A stretch of 8,063 nt of DNA from JBIKVP01 sp044356745 (GCA_044356745.1 JBIKVP010000085.1:1-8063); one strand, 5' to 3'; positions 1-7,315 are shown, numbered from the stretch's first letter. The notes: generated by a model from the sequence alone, not told the origin. Made by a program: numbers and translations.

Positions 1-48
1 GCGTTTCAAAAGCTCCTGCCGTTGATCCGGTTCTAAAAGCGTACCCAT
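1..48 (-). CDS. IS630-like transposase, N-terminal 16 codons (cut by window edge)
   Basis: An ATG at 48-46 on the minus strand opens a frame reading MGTLLEPDQRQELLKR up to the window edge. An in-frame TGA lies four codons before the ATG, so the start is well bounded. The pattern of an acidic-P-x-Q/E-R-Q-x-L-x-x-x-H/R helix near the N-terminus resembles the helix-turn-helix region of IS630-family transposases. With only 16 codons visible, function and integrity cannot be judged. It is identical to the first 16 codons of the copy starting at 8007. Confidence 0.55.
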   Translation of the reverse strand, partial: MGTLLEPDQRQELLKR

Positions 49-114
49 ACCAAATTGGAATCAAAACAACCTTAATAAAAAGATAACGCCAACTCTTCAC
101 TCACGAGGGGTATA
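1..114 (-). mobile_element. Left IS copy, 5' end only (IS630-like)
   Basis: This segment is the exact reverse complement of 7941-8054, with all 114 bases matching when compared by eye. The match stops at position 115 (T here, where the other copy has G). The shared tract ends in GGGGTATA at its inner edge. IS630/Tc1-mariner elements insert at TA dinucleotides, so this TATA fits an element end plus target. The element runs leftward out of the window, so its other end, total length and transposase catalytic part are not visible. The family call rests on the short transposase N-terminus and the TA boundary and is an inference. Confidence 0.7.
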
Positions 115-143
115 TCTTTTCTCTAGCAAAACTTTAAAGTGTG

Positions 144-701
144 TTAACCTATTTTATCCTGATTTTTCCACTTTGCTAAAGCTGCAAAAGGTGATGTATC
201 CGCACCAAATGAAGCTTCGCCAAATACAGCGTCAGGTTTTCGCGGGTATGGATCAAGTCCTAAGGTTAAAAACTCGATCATGATAGCGCCAATATCAAGT
301 GTTGAGCCTTCAAGTGGTTCAAGGGGAATATCGGCATCATTGTTGAGTATGTCATGACGCGTGCGATGCGCCGCATTTTCTCCTGAGGGATCAACATGTG
401 GACTAAAACGCGCGTTGATCTCTTCAACGATATCAGCCTGAAACGGCTCTAAGGTAATCCCACACTCGTATGTTACACGTGCTTTAGCTTCGCCCGTAAC
501 ATGAACTTGAGACCCTTTGGGCGCGACATTGATCAGGGCACTCACCTCATGCACCTGTTTAATTTTCCAGAACAATGTTAAGGCTTGGCATTCCTCTGGT
601 GTTAAAGCCAATGATGCGTTGACGCCCCGCTCAGGTAAACGCTCTATACGGATTGTGTGCGAATAGGGCACGTTGCTGGTAGGCGAATTTGAAGTCGTCA
701 T
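144..701 (-). CDS. yceD: YceD/DUF177 family protein
   Basis: This 185-aa protein matches the DUF177 (YceD) family in length and in its two signature blocks. The first is VTYECGITLEPF at about residues 76-87, where the family has a conserved Cys and LEPF/LEPV. The second is an LDIGAIMIEFLTLGLDPYPRKP block in the C-terminal half. The C-terminus, SPFAALAKWK, is also a recognisable family ending. YceD proteins are soluble; in E. coli and plants they are linked to 23S rRNA processing or accumulation, though the biochemical role is unsettled. The ATG at 701 lies 16 bp after the chaperone stop with only a weak Shine-Dalgarno, suggesting coupled expression. In related bacteria rpmF or plsX-fabH usually follows. 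Here the IS begins 29 bp after the stop, so the normal downstream partners are separated or lie beyond the element. Confidence 0.9.
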   Translation of the reverse strand: MTTSNSPTSNVPYSHTIRIERLPERGVNASLALTPEECQALTLFWKIKQVHEVSALINVAPKGSQVHVTGEAKARVTYECGITLEPFQADIVEEINARFSPHVDPSGENAAHRTRHDILNNDADIPLEPLEGSTLDIGAIMIEFLTLGLDPYPRKPDAVFGEASFGADTSPFAALAKWKNQDKIG

Positions 702-717
702 GATATAAACTCAACGA

Positions 718-1266
718 TTAGGGTGCAGGGTAAGGATTCGATACGTTCATCAGATCATCAAGCGAACAGCGATCAAGTGCGTCCGTGCTCAGAAGGATAT
801 GTGCCGCTAATGATTTGACCTGATCAGTTTTGGCCAGAACGGGATCATCATAAATATTGCGTGCAAGAGCGAGTGAGAGACTATGCGCATCACGCTCACG
901 CAGGGCTGGAGCATAATGCTCTGCGCGACCATAAAAATCTTGCGCAATTTTCTTGATTTTCTTGCCAACGGAGAGGTCGCCAATGCCTACCTCACGCAAA
1001 CCATGATCAATTTGCAGGAAAAGGTCATCAATAAAATCTTGAGCAACATCATTGGCAGGGGGGGGAAGTTTTTGAAGCCGCTCTAACATGATCACAGCGT
1101 GTAACATAAGCATTTCAAGACGCCCTTGCGCACTGTCAGGGACTTGAAACGTTGTATAAAAACCTGTCTGACGTGAGGCATGAGCGGTGTGTAAATAAAG
1201 TTGTCTCACTGCTGAGTGACGCTGCTGACGCGCCCATAAAAATCGTTTCAATGTTTGAAAAATCAT
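718..1266 (-). CDS. Ubiquinol-cytochrome c chaperone (CBP3/UQCC1-like)
   Basis: The 182-aa protein carries the hallmarks of the ubiquinol-cytochrome c chaperone family. These are an N-terminal LYLHTAHASRQTGFYTTF stretch, the VPDSAQGRLEMLMLHAVIML block (about residues 43-61), and a REVGIGDLSVGKKIKKIAQ block followed by FYGRAEHY (about 90-118). By homology with mitochondrial Cbp3/UQCC1 it should help assemble the cytochrome bc1 complex at the inner membrane, which implies a bc1-type respiratory chain encoded elsewhere. The ATG at 1266 is preceded by a modest GGA-type ribosome site and lies 19 bp after the stop of the small hydrophobic ORF. The DUF177 gene follows after 16 bp, a pairing common in Alphaproteobacteria. 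Confidence 0.9.
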   Translation of the reverse strand: MIFQTLKRFLWARQQRHSAVRQLYLHTAHASRQTGFYTTFQVPDSAQGRLEMLMLHAVIMLERLQKLPPPANDVAQDFIDDLFLQIDHGLREVGIGDLSVGKKIKKIAQDFYGRAEHYAPALRERDAHSLSLALARNIYDDPVLAKTDQVKSLAAHILLSTDALDRCSLDDLMNVSNPYPAP

Positions 1267-1285
1267 GATGCTGTCCAGTTTGTTT

Positions 1286-1438
1286 TTATTGACACATCAT
1301 AGAACCGGATAGCCATAAAAATGAAAGGCTTGGGTTCATGTAAAGCGATAAAACGCTTAAAAGTGTCATCATCCCAACACCTGTCGTCATCCATTTTACG
1401 AAAAGCTGCGATGATAATGCTGTAAGAATTTTGCTCAT
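1286..1438 (-). CDS. Small hydrophobic Met-rich peptide, coupled to MFS gene
   Basis: Translating the minus strand by hand gives a 50-codon ORF beginning MSKILTALSSQLFVKW and ending GSMMCQ, with stop TAA at 1288-1286. Its ATG shares the final A of the upstream transporter stop (TAATG), a classic termination-reinitiation arrangement. About seven residues are Met, and residues about 18-45 are almost uncharged and hydrophobic. This suggests one or two short membrane segments separated by a Tyr-Met-Asn-Pro turn, with a single Cys next to the C-terminus. No family is recognised. It could be an accessory subunit of the transporter, a separate small membrane protein, or a decayed gene end. It fills most of the gap between the transporter and chaperone genes and is more plausible than the polar overlapping frame on the same strand. 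Confidence 0.55.
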   Translation of the reverse strand: MSKILTALSSQLFVKWMTTGVGMMTLLSVLSLYMNPSLSFLWLSGSMMCQ

Positions 1439-2664
1439 TACATTTTCTCAAGGATGGGCGGGGTAAGCGCTGTTTTAACGAGTGCGGTATCGCGAATTGG
1501 AAGATTTAACAAAGCTGCAATCACACTTAATCCAATAGCGGTTAGCCAGACCGCATCATAAGATCCGAGACGATCATAAAGCAATCCGCCGAGCCAGCTC
1601 CCTAAAAATGCACCAACTTGATGGAAAAAGAACACGATTCCGCTGAGCATTGCTAAATTTTGTACTCCAAAAATTGATGCGACAATGCCATTGGTGAGAG
1701 GCACGGTTGAAAGCCATAATAAACCGATCACAGCACCAAATGCATAGGCACTCCACAACGTGAGTGGAAGCAATAAAAATGCACCAATTGCCACGGCGCG
1801 TAAAGCGTAGATCAATGCGAGCAAAATCGGTTTACGATACATGCCGCCCCATACACCCGCATAATACGTGCCGAAAATGTTAAAGAGTCCCACAAGGGCA
1901 AGCGCTGTTGTACTCACCGACGCCCCTAAACCACGATCAAGCAAATAAGCGGGCAGGTGCGTTGCAATAAACACAACCTGAAAACCGCAAACAAAAAAAC
2001 CAAAACATAAAAGCCAAAAGCCTTTATGTGCCATCGCCTGAGATAAGGCTTCACGTGCGGTGACCTTAACCTCTATGGGATGCGCACCCTGCTTTTCCGT
2101 ATGCATGATAAGTCCAATCGGGATAATCACGGCAATCAGGAGAGCAAGAATTAAAAGTGCCATTGACCAACCAAAGTTTTGGATCAAGCCAAGACTTCCG
2201 GGCAACATGGCAAATTGCCCAAAAGAGCCAACGGCACTTGTAATACCCATCGCGCGTGAGCGCTGTTCAGGTTTTACCGCACGAACGACTGCGCCAAAAA
2301 CGACAGAGAATGATGTTCCACTCAAGCCTAGCCCGATGAGTATACCTAAGCTTGCGGAGAGCATCCATGATGTGTGTGAAAATGCCATCAGGGTTAAGCC
2401 AAGGGTGTAAAGGACACCGCCAATGGCAATCACTTTAGGCGCGCCGTATTTATCCGCGAGCATTCCTGTGACAGGCTGTGTTGCGCCCCATAATAAATTT
2501 TGTAAAGCAATCGCAAATGCAAAAACTTCGCGCCCCCAAGCATTATCAAGACTCATGGGTTGTAAGAACAAGCCAAAACCGTGACGCGTGCCTAAAGACA
2601 GCCCGAGTGTGATTGCACCAAGTGTTAAAATCACTGCGGCGTTGCGAGAAAAGGGCGTGGGCAT
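1438..2664 (-). CDS. MFS transporter, 12 TM (monocarboxylate/YbfB-like)
   Basis: This 408-aa protein is strongly hydrophobic, with about 12 membrane segments in two bundles. A charged cytoplasmic loop lies between them at about residues 187-213 (HTEKQG...KVTAREA). The MFS motif A appears as GMLADKYGAPK at 67-77 between TM2 and TM3, with a degenerate second copy LLYDRLGSYD at 361-370. A motif-C-like glycine-rich stretch, GSFGQFAMLPG, lies at 146-156 in TM5. The N-terminal GTRHGFGLFLQPMS pattern recalls the oxalate/formate and monocarboxylate porter-like branch. It probably exports or imports a small organic anion across the inner membrane, but the substrate cannot be read from sequence. The ATG at 2664 has a strong GAGGAA ribosome site at 2671-2676. 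The gene lies 85 bp after the fumarase stop, with its own candidate promoter in that gap. Confidence 0.88.
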   Translation of the reverse strand: MPTPFSRNAAVILTLGAITLGLSLGTRHGFGLFLQPMSLDNAWGREVFAFAIALQNLLWGATQPVTGMLADKYGAPKVIAIGGVLYTLGLTLMAFSHTSWMLSASLGILIGLGLSGTSFSVVFGAVVRAVKPEQRSRAMGITSAVGSFGQFAMLPGSLGLIQNFGWSMALLILALLIAVIIPIGLIMHTEKQGAHPIEVKVTAREALSQAMAHKGFWLLCFGFFVCGFQVVFIATHLPAYLLDRGLGASVSTTALALVGLFNIFGTYYAGVWGGMYRKPILLALIYALRAVAIGAFLLLPLTLWSAYAFGAVIGLLWLSTVPLTNGIVASIFGVQNLAMLSGIVFFFHQVGAFLGSWLGGLLYDRLGSYDAVWLTAIGLSVIAALLNLPIRDTALVKTALTPPILEKM

Positions 2665-2679
2665 CTGGGATTCCTCAGA

Positions 2680-2697
2680 CTCTCACACACCTGAGAG
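2680..2697. repeat. Short inverted repeat in MFS leader
   Basis: CTCTCA (2680-2685) and TGAGAG (2692-2697) form a perfect 6-bp inverted repeat around a 6-nt centre. It sits three bases upstream of the GAGGAA ribosome site of the transporter and just downstream of the candidate -10. It has no following T run, so it is not a terminator for the fumarase gene. It could be a small operator or a leader hairpin affecting translation, but a repeat this short can occur by chance. Confidence 0.3.
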
Positions 2698-2703
2698 AGA
2701 ATC

Positions 2704-2733
2704 ATATTACCACATTCCATTTATGAGCGACAA
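2704..2733 (-). promoter_or_regulatory. Candidate sigma70-like promoter for the MFS gene
   Basis: On the minus strand, TTGTCG (2728-2733) and TAATAT (2704-2709) are separated by 18 bp, a fair match to -35/-10 boxes (4 of 6 each). The pair lies in the 85-bp gap after the fumarase stop and would start a transcript about 47 bases before the transporter ATG. Read-through from the fumarase gene is also possible because no terminator is visible between them. Confidence 0.35.
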
Positions 2734-2749
2734 GGTGCTGAGGTCGTGG

Positions 2750-4378
2750 CTACCCCAAATTCAGCTCTTTGAAAAAGTCATTGCCTTTGTTGTCAATGAC
2801 AATGAAGGCAGGAAAGTTTTCAACTTCAATCCGCCAGACCGCTTCCATTCCCAGTTCTGGATATTCCAGAACCTCAACTTTCCGAATGCTCTCTTTCGCG
2901 AGTAGCGCAGCAGGGCCACCAATAGAGCCGAGATAAAACCCGCCATATTTCTGACATGCTTCACGTACTTGCGCCGAACGGTTGCCTTTGGCGAGCATGA
3001 CCATGGAGCCGCCTTGAGCCTGAAACGCATCGACATAAGAGTCCATACGTCCGGCTGTTGTTGGCCCAAACGAACCAGAAGCATAACCTTCAGGTGTTTT
3101 TGCGGGGCCAGCATAATATACGGGGTGGTTTTTCATATAATCAGGCATCGCCTCGCCGCGCTCAATGCGTTCGCGGATTTTAGAGTGTGCCAGATCACGC
3201 GCAACAATGATTGTTCCTGTTAGAGAGAGGCGTGTGCGTACAGGATATTGAGAAAGTGTTTCTAAAATTTGCGGCATCGGCTGATTGAGATTGATGTGAA
3301 CAACATCCCCGCCTAATTCGCTTTCGTCAATATCAGGCAAATATTGTGCTGGATTTGTCTCAAGTTGTTCAAGAAACACGCCTTCAGCGGTAATTTTGCC
3401 AACGGCTTGACGATCGGCTGAACAGGATACGCCGAGGCCAATGGGTAGCGAAGCGCCATGACGTGGCAAACGAATAACGCGTACATCATGGCAGAAATAT
3501 TTGCCGCCAAACTGTGCTCCCACGCCCAGTGATTGTGTCATTTTATGAACTTCTGCTTCCATCTCAAGGTCACGGAACGCATGGGCGTTTTCCGAGCCTT
3601 GGGTGGGGAGGTTATCAAGGTAGCGGGTGGATGCGAGCTTAACGGTTTTAAGGGTTAACTCTGCACTCAAACCTCCGATCACAATCGCAAGATGATATGG
3701 CGGACAAGCGGATGTGCCAAGGGTGAGGATTTTTTCTTTCAAAAACGCCATCATCCGCTCTTTTGTTAGCACGGATGGTGTTGCCTGATATAAAAACGTT
3801 TTATTGGCTGAGCCGCCTCCTTTAGCGACAAACAAGAATTTATATGCATCTTCGCTTTCACCTGCTCCAGAGGCATAAAGGTCAAATTGTGCTGGCAGGT
3901 TGGTTTTGGTGTTTTTTTCTTCAAACATTGAGAGGGGGGCAAGTTGGGAATAACGTAGATTGCGTTTAAAGTACGCATCGCGAATACCAGTGGCGAGGGA
4001 TGTTTCATCTTGACCATCGGTGAAGACAAAACGCCCTTTTTTACCCATCACGATTGCCGTGCCCGTGTCTTGACACATTGGCAAGATGCCACCAGCGGCA
4101 ATGTTAGCATTCTTGAGCAAATCATAGGCGACAAATTTATCGTTAGCAGTGGCTTCTGGATCACTTAGAATCAACGCAAGTTGCTTTAAATGCGAGGGGC
4201 GCAACAAATGATTGATATCAATAAATGCTTGTTCGGCGAGAAGACGCAGCGCTTCAGGAACCACACTCAACACTTTTTGTCCGCCAATCTCGCTTATCTT
4301 TACACCCTCTGATGTGAGTTTGCGATAGATCGTTGTATCAGGGCCGAGTGGAAAAAGCGGCGAATAAGCGTCAGACAT
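2750..4378 (-). CDS. fumA: Class I fumarate hydratase, [4Fe-4S] type
   Basis: The 542-aa protein is full length for class I (FumA/FumB-type) fumarases, which catalyse fumarate + water to (S)-malate in the TCA cycle using an oxygen-sensitive [4Fe-4S] cluster. The three expected cluster cysteines are present: C102 in MCQDTGTA, C225 in TSACPPYHL and C319 in GVSCSADRQ. The C-terminal domain has SFGPTTAGRMDSYV, GGSMVMLAKGNRS and GSIGGPAALL, as in the family. It is not the class II FumC type, which has no cluster. Other class I hydro-lyases such as L(+)-tartrate dehydratase are usually split into two subunits, so the single long chain favours fumarase. An AAGGA ribosome site lies six bases before the ATG at 4378. 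The gene follows ptsN after 32 bp, probably on the same transcript. The three class I cluster cysteines are intact. Confidence 0.96.
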   Translation of the reverse strand: MSDAYSPLFPLGPDTTIYRKLTSEGVKISEIGGQKVLSVVPEALRLLAEQAFIDINHLLRPSHLKQLALILSDPEATANDKFVAYDLLKNANIAAGGILPMCQDTGTAIVMGKKGRFVFTDGQDETSLATGIRDAYFKRNLRYSQLAPLSMFEEKNTKTNLPAQFDLYASGAGESEDAYKFLFVAKGGGSANKTFLYQATPSVLTKERMMAFLKEKILTLGTSACPPYHLAIVIGGLSAELTLKTVKLASTRYLDNLPTQGSENAHAFRDLEMEAEVHKMTQSLGVGAQFGGKYFCHDVRVIRLPRHGASLPIGLGVSCSADRQAVGKITAEGVFLEQLETNPAQYLPDIDESELGGDVVHINLNQPMPQILETLSQYPVRTRLSLTGTIIVARDLAHSKIRERIERGEAMPDYMKNHPVYYAGPAKTPEGYASGSFGPTTAGRMDSYVDAFQAQGGSMVMLAKGNRSAQVREACQKYGGFYLGSIGGPAALLAKESIRKVEVLEYPELGMEAVWRIEVENFPAFIVIDNKGNDFFKELNLG

Positions 4379-4410
4379 TGTTCATCCTTGTGAAAAGGGT
4401 TTCCCCGAAA

Positions 4411-4875
4411 TCAGGCGTTATGTGATGTTAAACCTTCCGTCAACAGGGTGTAAATACAATCGCCATTATGGCAGGCGCGCACTTTTTCCAACAATTCAGG
4501 GTCGTGAAGTGCGCGTGCAACACGCGCTAGTGCTTTCAAGTGATCCGCCCCCGCATCCTCAGGGGCAAGCAGCAAGAAGATCAAATCTACAGGATTGCCA
4601 TCGACCGCGTCAAAATCAAGTGGCTTATCAAGACGGGCAAAAACGCCATGAATTTGATCAAGTCCTGCAATTTTGCCATGAGGAATCGCGACACCGTGGC
4701 CAACACCTGTTGTACCTACACGCTCGCGCTGCATCACGAGATCAAAAACGGATTTATCCTGCATACCCAAAAGGTCAGCAGCAAAACCACTGATCTCTTG
4801 TAGAGCATGTTTTTTGGAAGACGCCTTTAAAGCGGGTATCACCGCTTCGGGCGTAAGAATATCAACAAAGGGCAT
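4411..4875 (-). CDS. ptsN: PTS IIA-like nitrogen regulatory protein PtsN (EIIA-Ntr)
   Basis: This 154-aa cytoplasmic protein is the expected length for EIIA-Ntr and is a single PTS EIIA type-2 domain. The phosphorylatable histidine is H66 in GVGHGVAIPHGK, and the accompanying ERVGTTGVG stretch precedes it. The conserved DHLKALARVAR helix is at about 110-120. PtsN receives phosphate from NPr in the nitrogen PTS (EI-Ntr, NPr, EIIA-Ntr). In other proteobacteria it regulates potassium transport, stress signalling and nitrogen/carbon balance rather than transporting sugar. The ATG at 4875 begins the usual N-terminus (MPFVDILTPEAVI) and is preceded by a GGCGG ribosome-like site and a T6 run. It lies 73 bp after hpf, in the conserved rpoN-hpf-ptsN order. 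NPr and EI-Ntr genes are not in the window. Confidence 0.96.
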   Translation of the reverse strand: MPFVDILTPEAVIPALKASSKKHALQEISGFAADLLGMQDKSVFDLVMQRERVGTTGVGHGVAIPHGKIAGLDQIHGVFARLDKPLDFDAVDGNPVDLIFLLLAPEDAGADHLKALARVARALHDPELLEKVRACHNGDCIYTLLTEGLTSHNA

Positions 4876-4948
4876 TCAAAAAACCGCCTGGGTTATGGGT
4901 GCTGACGCTCCACTCGCCCGCTTCACTGATGTGAAACTTGACCAAGTG

Positions 4949-5533
4949 TTACGCTGCTTCTGAGGATGGATCAATCCATCCAATGCTACCGTCACGGCGG
5001 CGGTATACGACATTAACACGTCCATGGCTAGCATGTCGAAACACAATAACGGGCGAGCCTGTCATATCAAGTTCCATTACAGCATCGCTCACTGACAGCT
5101 TATGAAGATTGGACGTTGTCTCTGCAACAATGACGGGATGATACTCTTCTTGGTCAACGCTTTCATCAGAGATTGGTTCAATAATTTTGTAAGCTGTTTG
5201 CTCGGCGAAAGCGTGGCGATCAACGCCTTGACCGTTATGACGATCCCGTAAACGTCTTTTATGACGACGTAAACGCTTTTCCATGCGCTCAGCAGCTTCC
5301 GCAAAGCTGACATGGGCATCGTGAGAATAGCCATGCGCTTCAAGTGTTACCCCCGATGATAAATGCAAAACACAGTAAGTGCGAAACCCCGTACCGTCTT
5401 TGTCGACGGTTGCATGACCAGTGTATGTGGCGCCATCAACGTATTTTTTGACGGCTTCTTCAATACGCTCTTCGATTTGAGTACGCAGTGATTCGCCAAT
5501 ATCGAAATTCTTTCCCGAGACCCGAAATGTCAT
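4949..5533 (-). CDS. hpf: Ribosome hibernation promoting factor, long form
   Basis: This 194-aa protein is a long HPF. The N-terminal S30AE/RaiA-like domain (about 1-100) ends in a highly basic helix, RMEKRLRRHKRRLRDRHN (83-100), that contacts 16S rRNA. A linker of about 30 residues follows. The C-terminal domain (about 132-188, from YHPVIVAETT to DGSIGWIDP) dimerises to join two 70S ribosomes into an inactive 100S particle. Alphaproteobacteria usually carry this long form. The ATG at 5533 is preceded by an AAAGGGGG ribosome site five bases away. It lies 77 bp after rpoN, with its own candidate promoter in between, so it may be expressed both with rpoN and alone on entry to stationary phase. 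No unusual residues were noticed. Confidence 0.95.
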   Translation of the reverse strand: MTFRVSGKNFDIGESLRTQIEERIEEAVKKYVDGATYTGHATVDKDGTGFRTYCVLHLSSGVTLEAHGYSHDAHVSFAEAAERMEKRLRRHKRRLRDRHNGQGVDRHAFAEQTAYKIIEPISDESVDQEEYHPVIVAETTSNLHKLSVSDAVMELDMTGSPVIVFRHASHGRVNVVYRRRDGSIGWIDPSSEAA

Positions 5534-5561
5534 GAAAGCCCCCTTTCGTTGGGTGTGTGGA

Positions 5562-5589
5562 ATCTTATCTTTTTTTCTTAACGTGTAAA
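5562..5589 (-). promoter_or_regulatory. Candidate sigma70-like promoter for hpf
   Basis: On the minus strand, TTTACA (5584-5589, 5 of 6 to TTGACA) and TAAGAT (5562-5567, 4 of 6) are spaced by 16 bp, within an A-rich stretch. A transcript would begin around 5555 and reach the hpf ATG after about 22 bases. No rpoN terminator was found before it. Expression of hpf-ptsN-fumarase from this site is an inference. Confidence 0.45.
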
Positions 5590-5610
5590 AGGATACGTCC
5601 TGATATAGGC

Positions 5611-7152
5611 CTATGGCAAGCTGATATTCTTTTCGCGCTTGCGTTGTGCGGATGAGGGGATGCCCATCGCTTCACGGTATTTTGCAATGGTGCGGCGTGC
5701 CACATCAATACCCTGTTCTTTGAGCGCGTGTACTAGTGCATCATCGGTCATAACATTGGCCTTTGTTTCTGTCTCAATGAGCGCTTTGATACGATGACGT
5801 ACACTTTCAGACGCGACGCCCTCTTGTCCGTGAGAGTCAGACACGGCACTTGAGAAAAAATATTTCATCTCAAAAACGCCGCGTGAAGTGCCAATCGCCT
5901 TATTCGCTGTGACACGTGAAATCGTTGATTCGTGCATCCCAATCGCTTCGGCAATCGTTTTAAGATTAAGGGGACGCAAATAGTCGATGCCATAGGCAAA
6001 AAAACTGTCCTGTTGACGCACAATCTCTGCAGCGACTTTTAAAATCGTATTTGCACGCTGTTCAAGGGATCGGGTGAGCCAGTTGGCGTTGTTGAGGCAT
6101 TCAGTTAAAAACGCTTTATCATTTTCGCTTTTTGCGGCGCGTGCGACGCGGGCATAATAACGTTGATTTACGAGAACACGTGGCAATGTCTCAGAGTTCA
6201 ATTCAATATTCCACGAGCCATCCGGAGCAAGCCGCACGTATACATCAGGAATTTGAAGCTGCACTGGTGCTGCGCCAAATGCACGCCCTGGTTTGGGGTC
6301 AAGTTGGCGAATTTCCGCAATCATATCACGCAAATCGTCTTCATCGACCCCGCATACACGCTTTAAAGCGGGAAGATCACGTTTCGCCAGCAGATCAAGG
6401 TGTGCGACAAGCGCTTGCATCGCAGGATCATAACGATCTTTTTCGATCAGTTGAAGCGCAAGGCATTCAGCGACGTTACGCGCACCAACCCCCGTTGGTT
6501 CAAATGTTTGTACAAGCTTAAGCGCTTCTAGAACATGCGTGTCGCTGATTTTCAGGCGCGATGCGATGTCGGTAATGTTTTCATCCAAATAACCTGTATC
6601 ACTTAATGCCTCAATGATGTGCGCCCCAAGAAGACGTTGGGTGTTATTGACATGTGCGACGTCAAGTTGCGCAAGCAGATGATCCCTTAATGAGGTTTGC
6701 GCTGCTAAGGTCGCTTCTAGATCAGGGCCGCTATCATCATCAAAACTATTGTTGGATGACCCACGTTCAAAAGGGGAGAAAGCGACTGTTTCACTGAGCG
6801 ATGATGGCGCAATAACAGGAGAGCTTTCATCTGAAAACAGGTTATCAAGACTGGTATCAAATGCTTTTTCAAGATTTTGTGTGGTGCTGTTTAAATCACT
6901 TTCAAACCAGTCGGCATTTTCTGCTTGATGTTTTGTATCCTGAATTTCGCCCAAGCCATCACTTATTGCCTCATTTACAGACGTGGATGGAGCTTCACCT
7001 TCTTCAAGCAAAGGATTACGCTCAAGCTCTGCCTCAACATAAGCCGATAGCTCTTGATGGGATAATTGCAGAATTTTAATCGCCTGCAAGAGCTGCGGTG
7101 TCATGACCAATGATTGGGTTTGACGCAGCTCTAAGCGTTGAGACACAGCCAT
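5611..7152 (-). CDS. rpoN: RNA polymerase sigma-54 factor RpoN
   Basis: The 513-aa product is a complete sigma-54. Region I (1-50) starts MAVSQRLELRQTQSLVMTPQ and continues with a Q/L-rich activator-response segment. Residues about 51-145 are the acidic, variable region II. The core-binding and central domain follows (about 150-340, with FEPTGVGARNVAECLALQL and LDPKPGRAFG). The helix-turn-helix is at about 398-420 (TIAEAIGMHESTISRVTANK), and the RpoN box is ARRTIAKYRE at 485-494. It directs RNA polymerase to -24/-12 promoters that need AAA+ enhancer-binding activators, classically for nitrogen metabolism and motility. The start at 7152 was chosen because the family N-terminus begins here and a GAGGGGG ribosome site lies seven bases upstream. 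The frame stays open to an ATG at 7329, but those 59 extra codons are Arg/Lys/Phe-rich and unlike sigma-54. Confidence 0.97.
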   Translation of the reverse strand: MAVSQRLELRQTQSLVMTPQLLQAIKILQLSHQELSAYVEAELERNPLLEEGEAPSTSVNEAISDGLGEIQDTKHQAENADWFESDLNSTTQNLEKAFDTSLDNLFSDESSPVIAPSSLSETVAFSPFERGSSNNSFDDDSGPDLEATLAAQTSLRDHLLAQLDVAHVNNTQRLLGAHIIEALSDTGYLDENITDIASRLKISDTHVLEALKLVQTFEPTGVGARNVAECLALQLIEKDRYDPAMQALVAHLDLLAKRDLPALKRVCGVDEDDLRDMIAEIRQLDPKPGRAFGAAPVQLQIPDVYVRLAPDGSWNIELNSETLPRVLVNQRYYARVARAAKSENDKAFLTECLNNANWLTRSLEQRANTILKVAAEIVRQQDSFFAYGIDYLRPLNLKTIAEAIGMHESTISRVTANKAIGTSRGVFEMKYFFSSAVSDSHGQEGVASESVRHRIKALIETETKANVMTDDALVHALKEQGIDVARRTIAKYREAMGIPSSAQRKREKNISLP

Positions 7153-7236
7153 AGACGTGCCCCCTCTCAAAGGGTTTGTAATGAATAAAACAAGGTTGCC
7201 TTCGGGCGGACGCAATTTCTTAAAAAAAACAAACCA

Positions 7237-7252
7237 TTTTTTGCGCAAAAAA
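7237..7252. repeat. Perfect palindrome T6-GCGC-A6 in rpoN leader
   Basis: Positions 7237-7252 read TTTTTTGCGCAAAAAA, a perfect 16-bp palindrome. Nearby homopolymers (A8 at 7222-7229, A7 at 7247-7253, and an A6 run just after) make this the most A/T-homopolymeric spot in the window. It lies about 85 bases before the rpoN ATG, inside the predicted transcript. It could bend DNA, bind a nucleoid protein, or form a weak leader hairpin. Confidence 0.5.
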
Positions 7253-7282
7253 AGCGATAAAAAATACTCTGACGAAAATTGC

Positions 7283-7315
7283 GGTATGCTTCTTGCATGT
7301 CGAATCAAGCATACC
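7283..7315. repeat. 9-bp inverted repeat overlapping the rpoN promoter
   Basis: GGTATGCTT (7283-7291) and AAGCATACC (7307-7315) are perfect inverted arms around a 15-bp centre, so the arms are centred 24 bp apart. On the minus strand one arm contains the candidate -10 (TATGCT) and the other lies at about +10 to +18. This placement suits a repressor operator. The same arms could pair as a hairpin at the transcript start, although the predicted start lies inside the centre, which favours a DNA-binding site. It is not a terminator because no T run follows at the stem base. Confidence 0.5.

Noticed and set aside
1263..1451. 62-codon minus-strand frame overlapping the MFS end and chaperone start
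   Set aside because: It begins inside the transporter, is polar and unlike known families, and competes with the TAATG-coupled hydrophobic frame, which has better start context and composition.
883..3223. Plus-strand open frames over the chaperone, MFS and fumarase genes
   Set aside because: All are antisense shadows of recognised genes without ribosome sites or family resemblance.
4422..4803. Plus-strand open frames of 123 and 87 codons over ptsN
   Set aside because: They are antisense to a clearly recognised ptsN and encode charged, family-less sequences.
4922..4935. Terminator after hpf (TTCAC/GTGAA hairpin)
   Set aside because: A 5-bp AT-rich stem without a T tract; it is not expected to stop transcription into ptsN.
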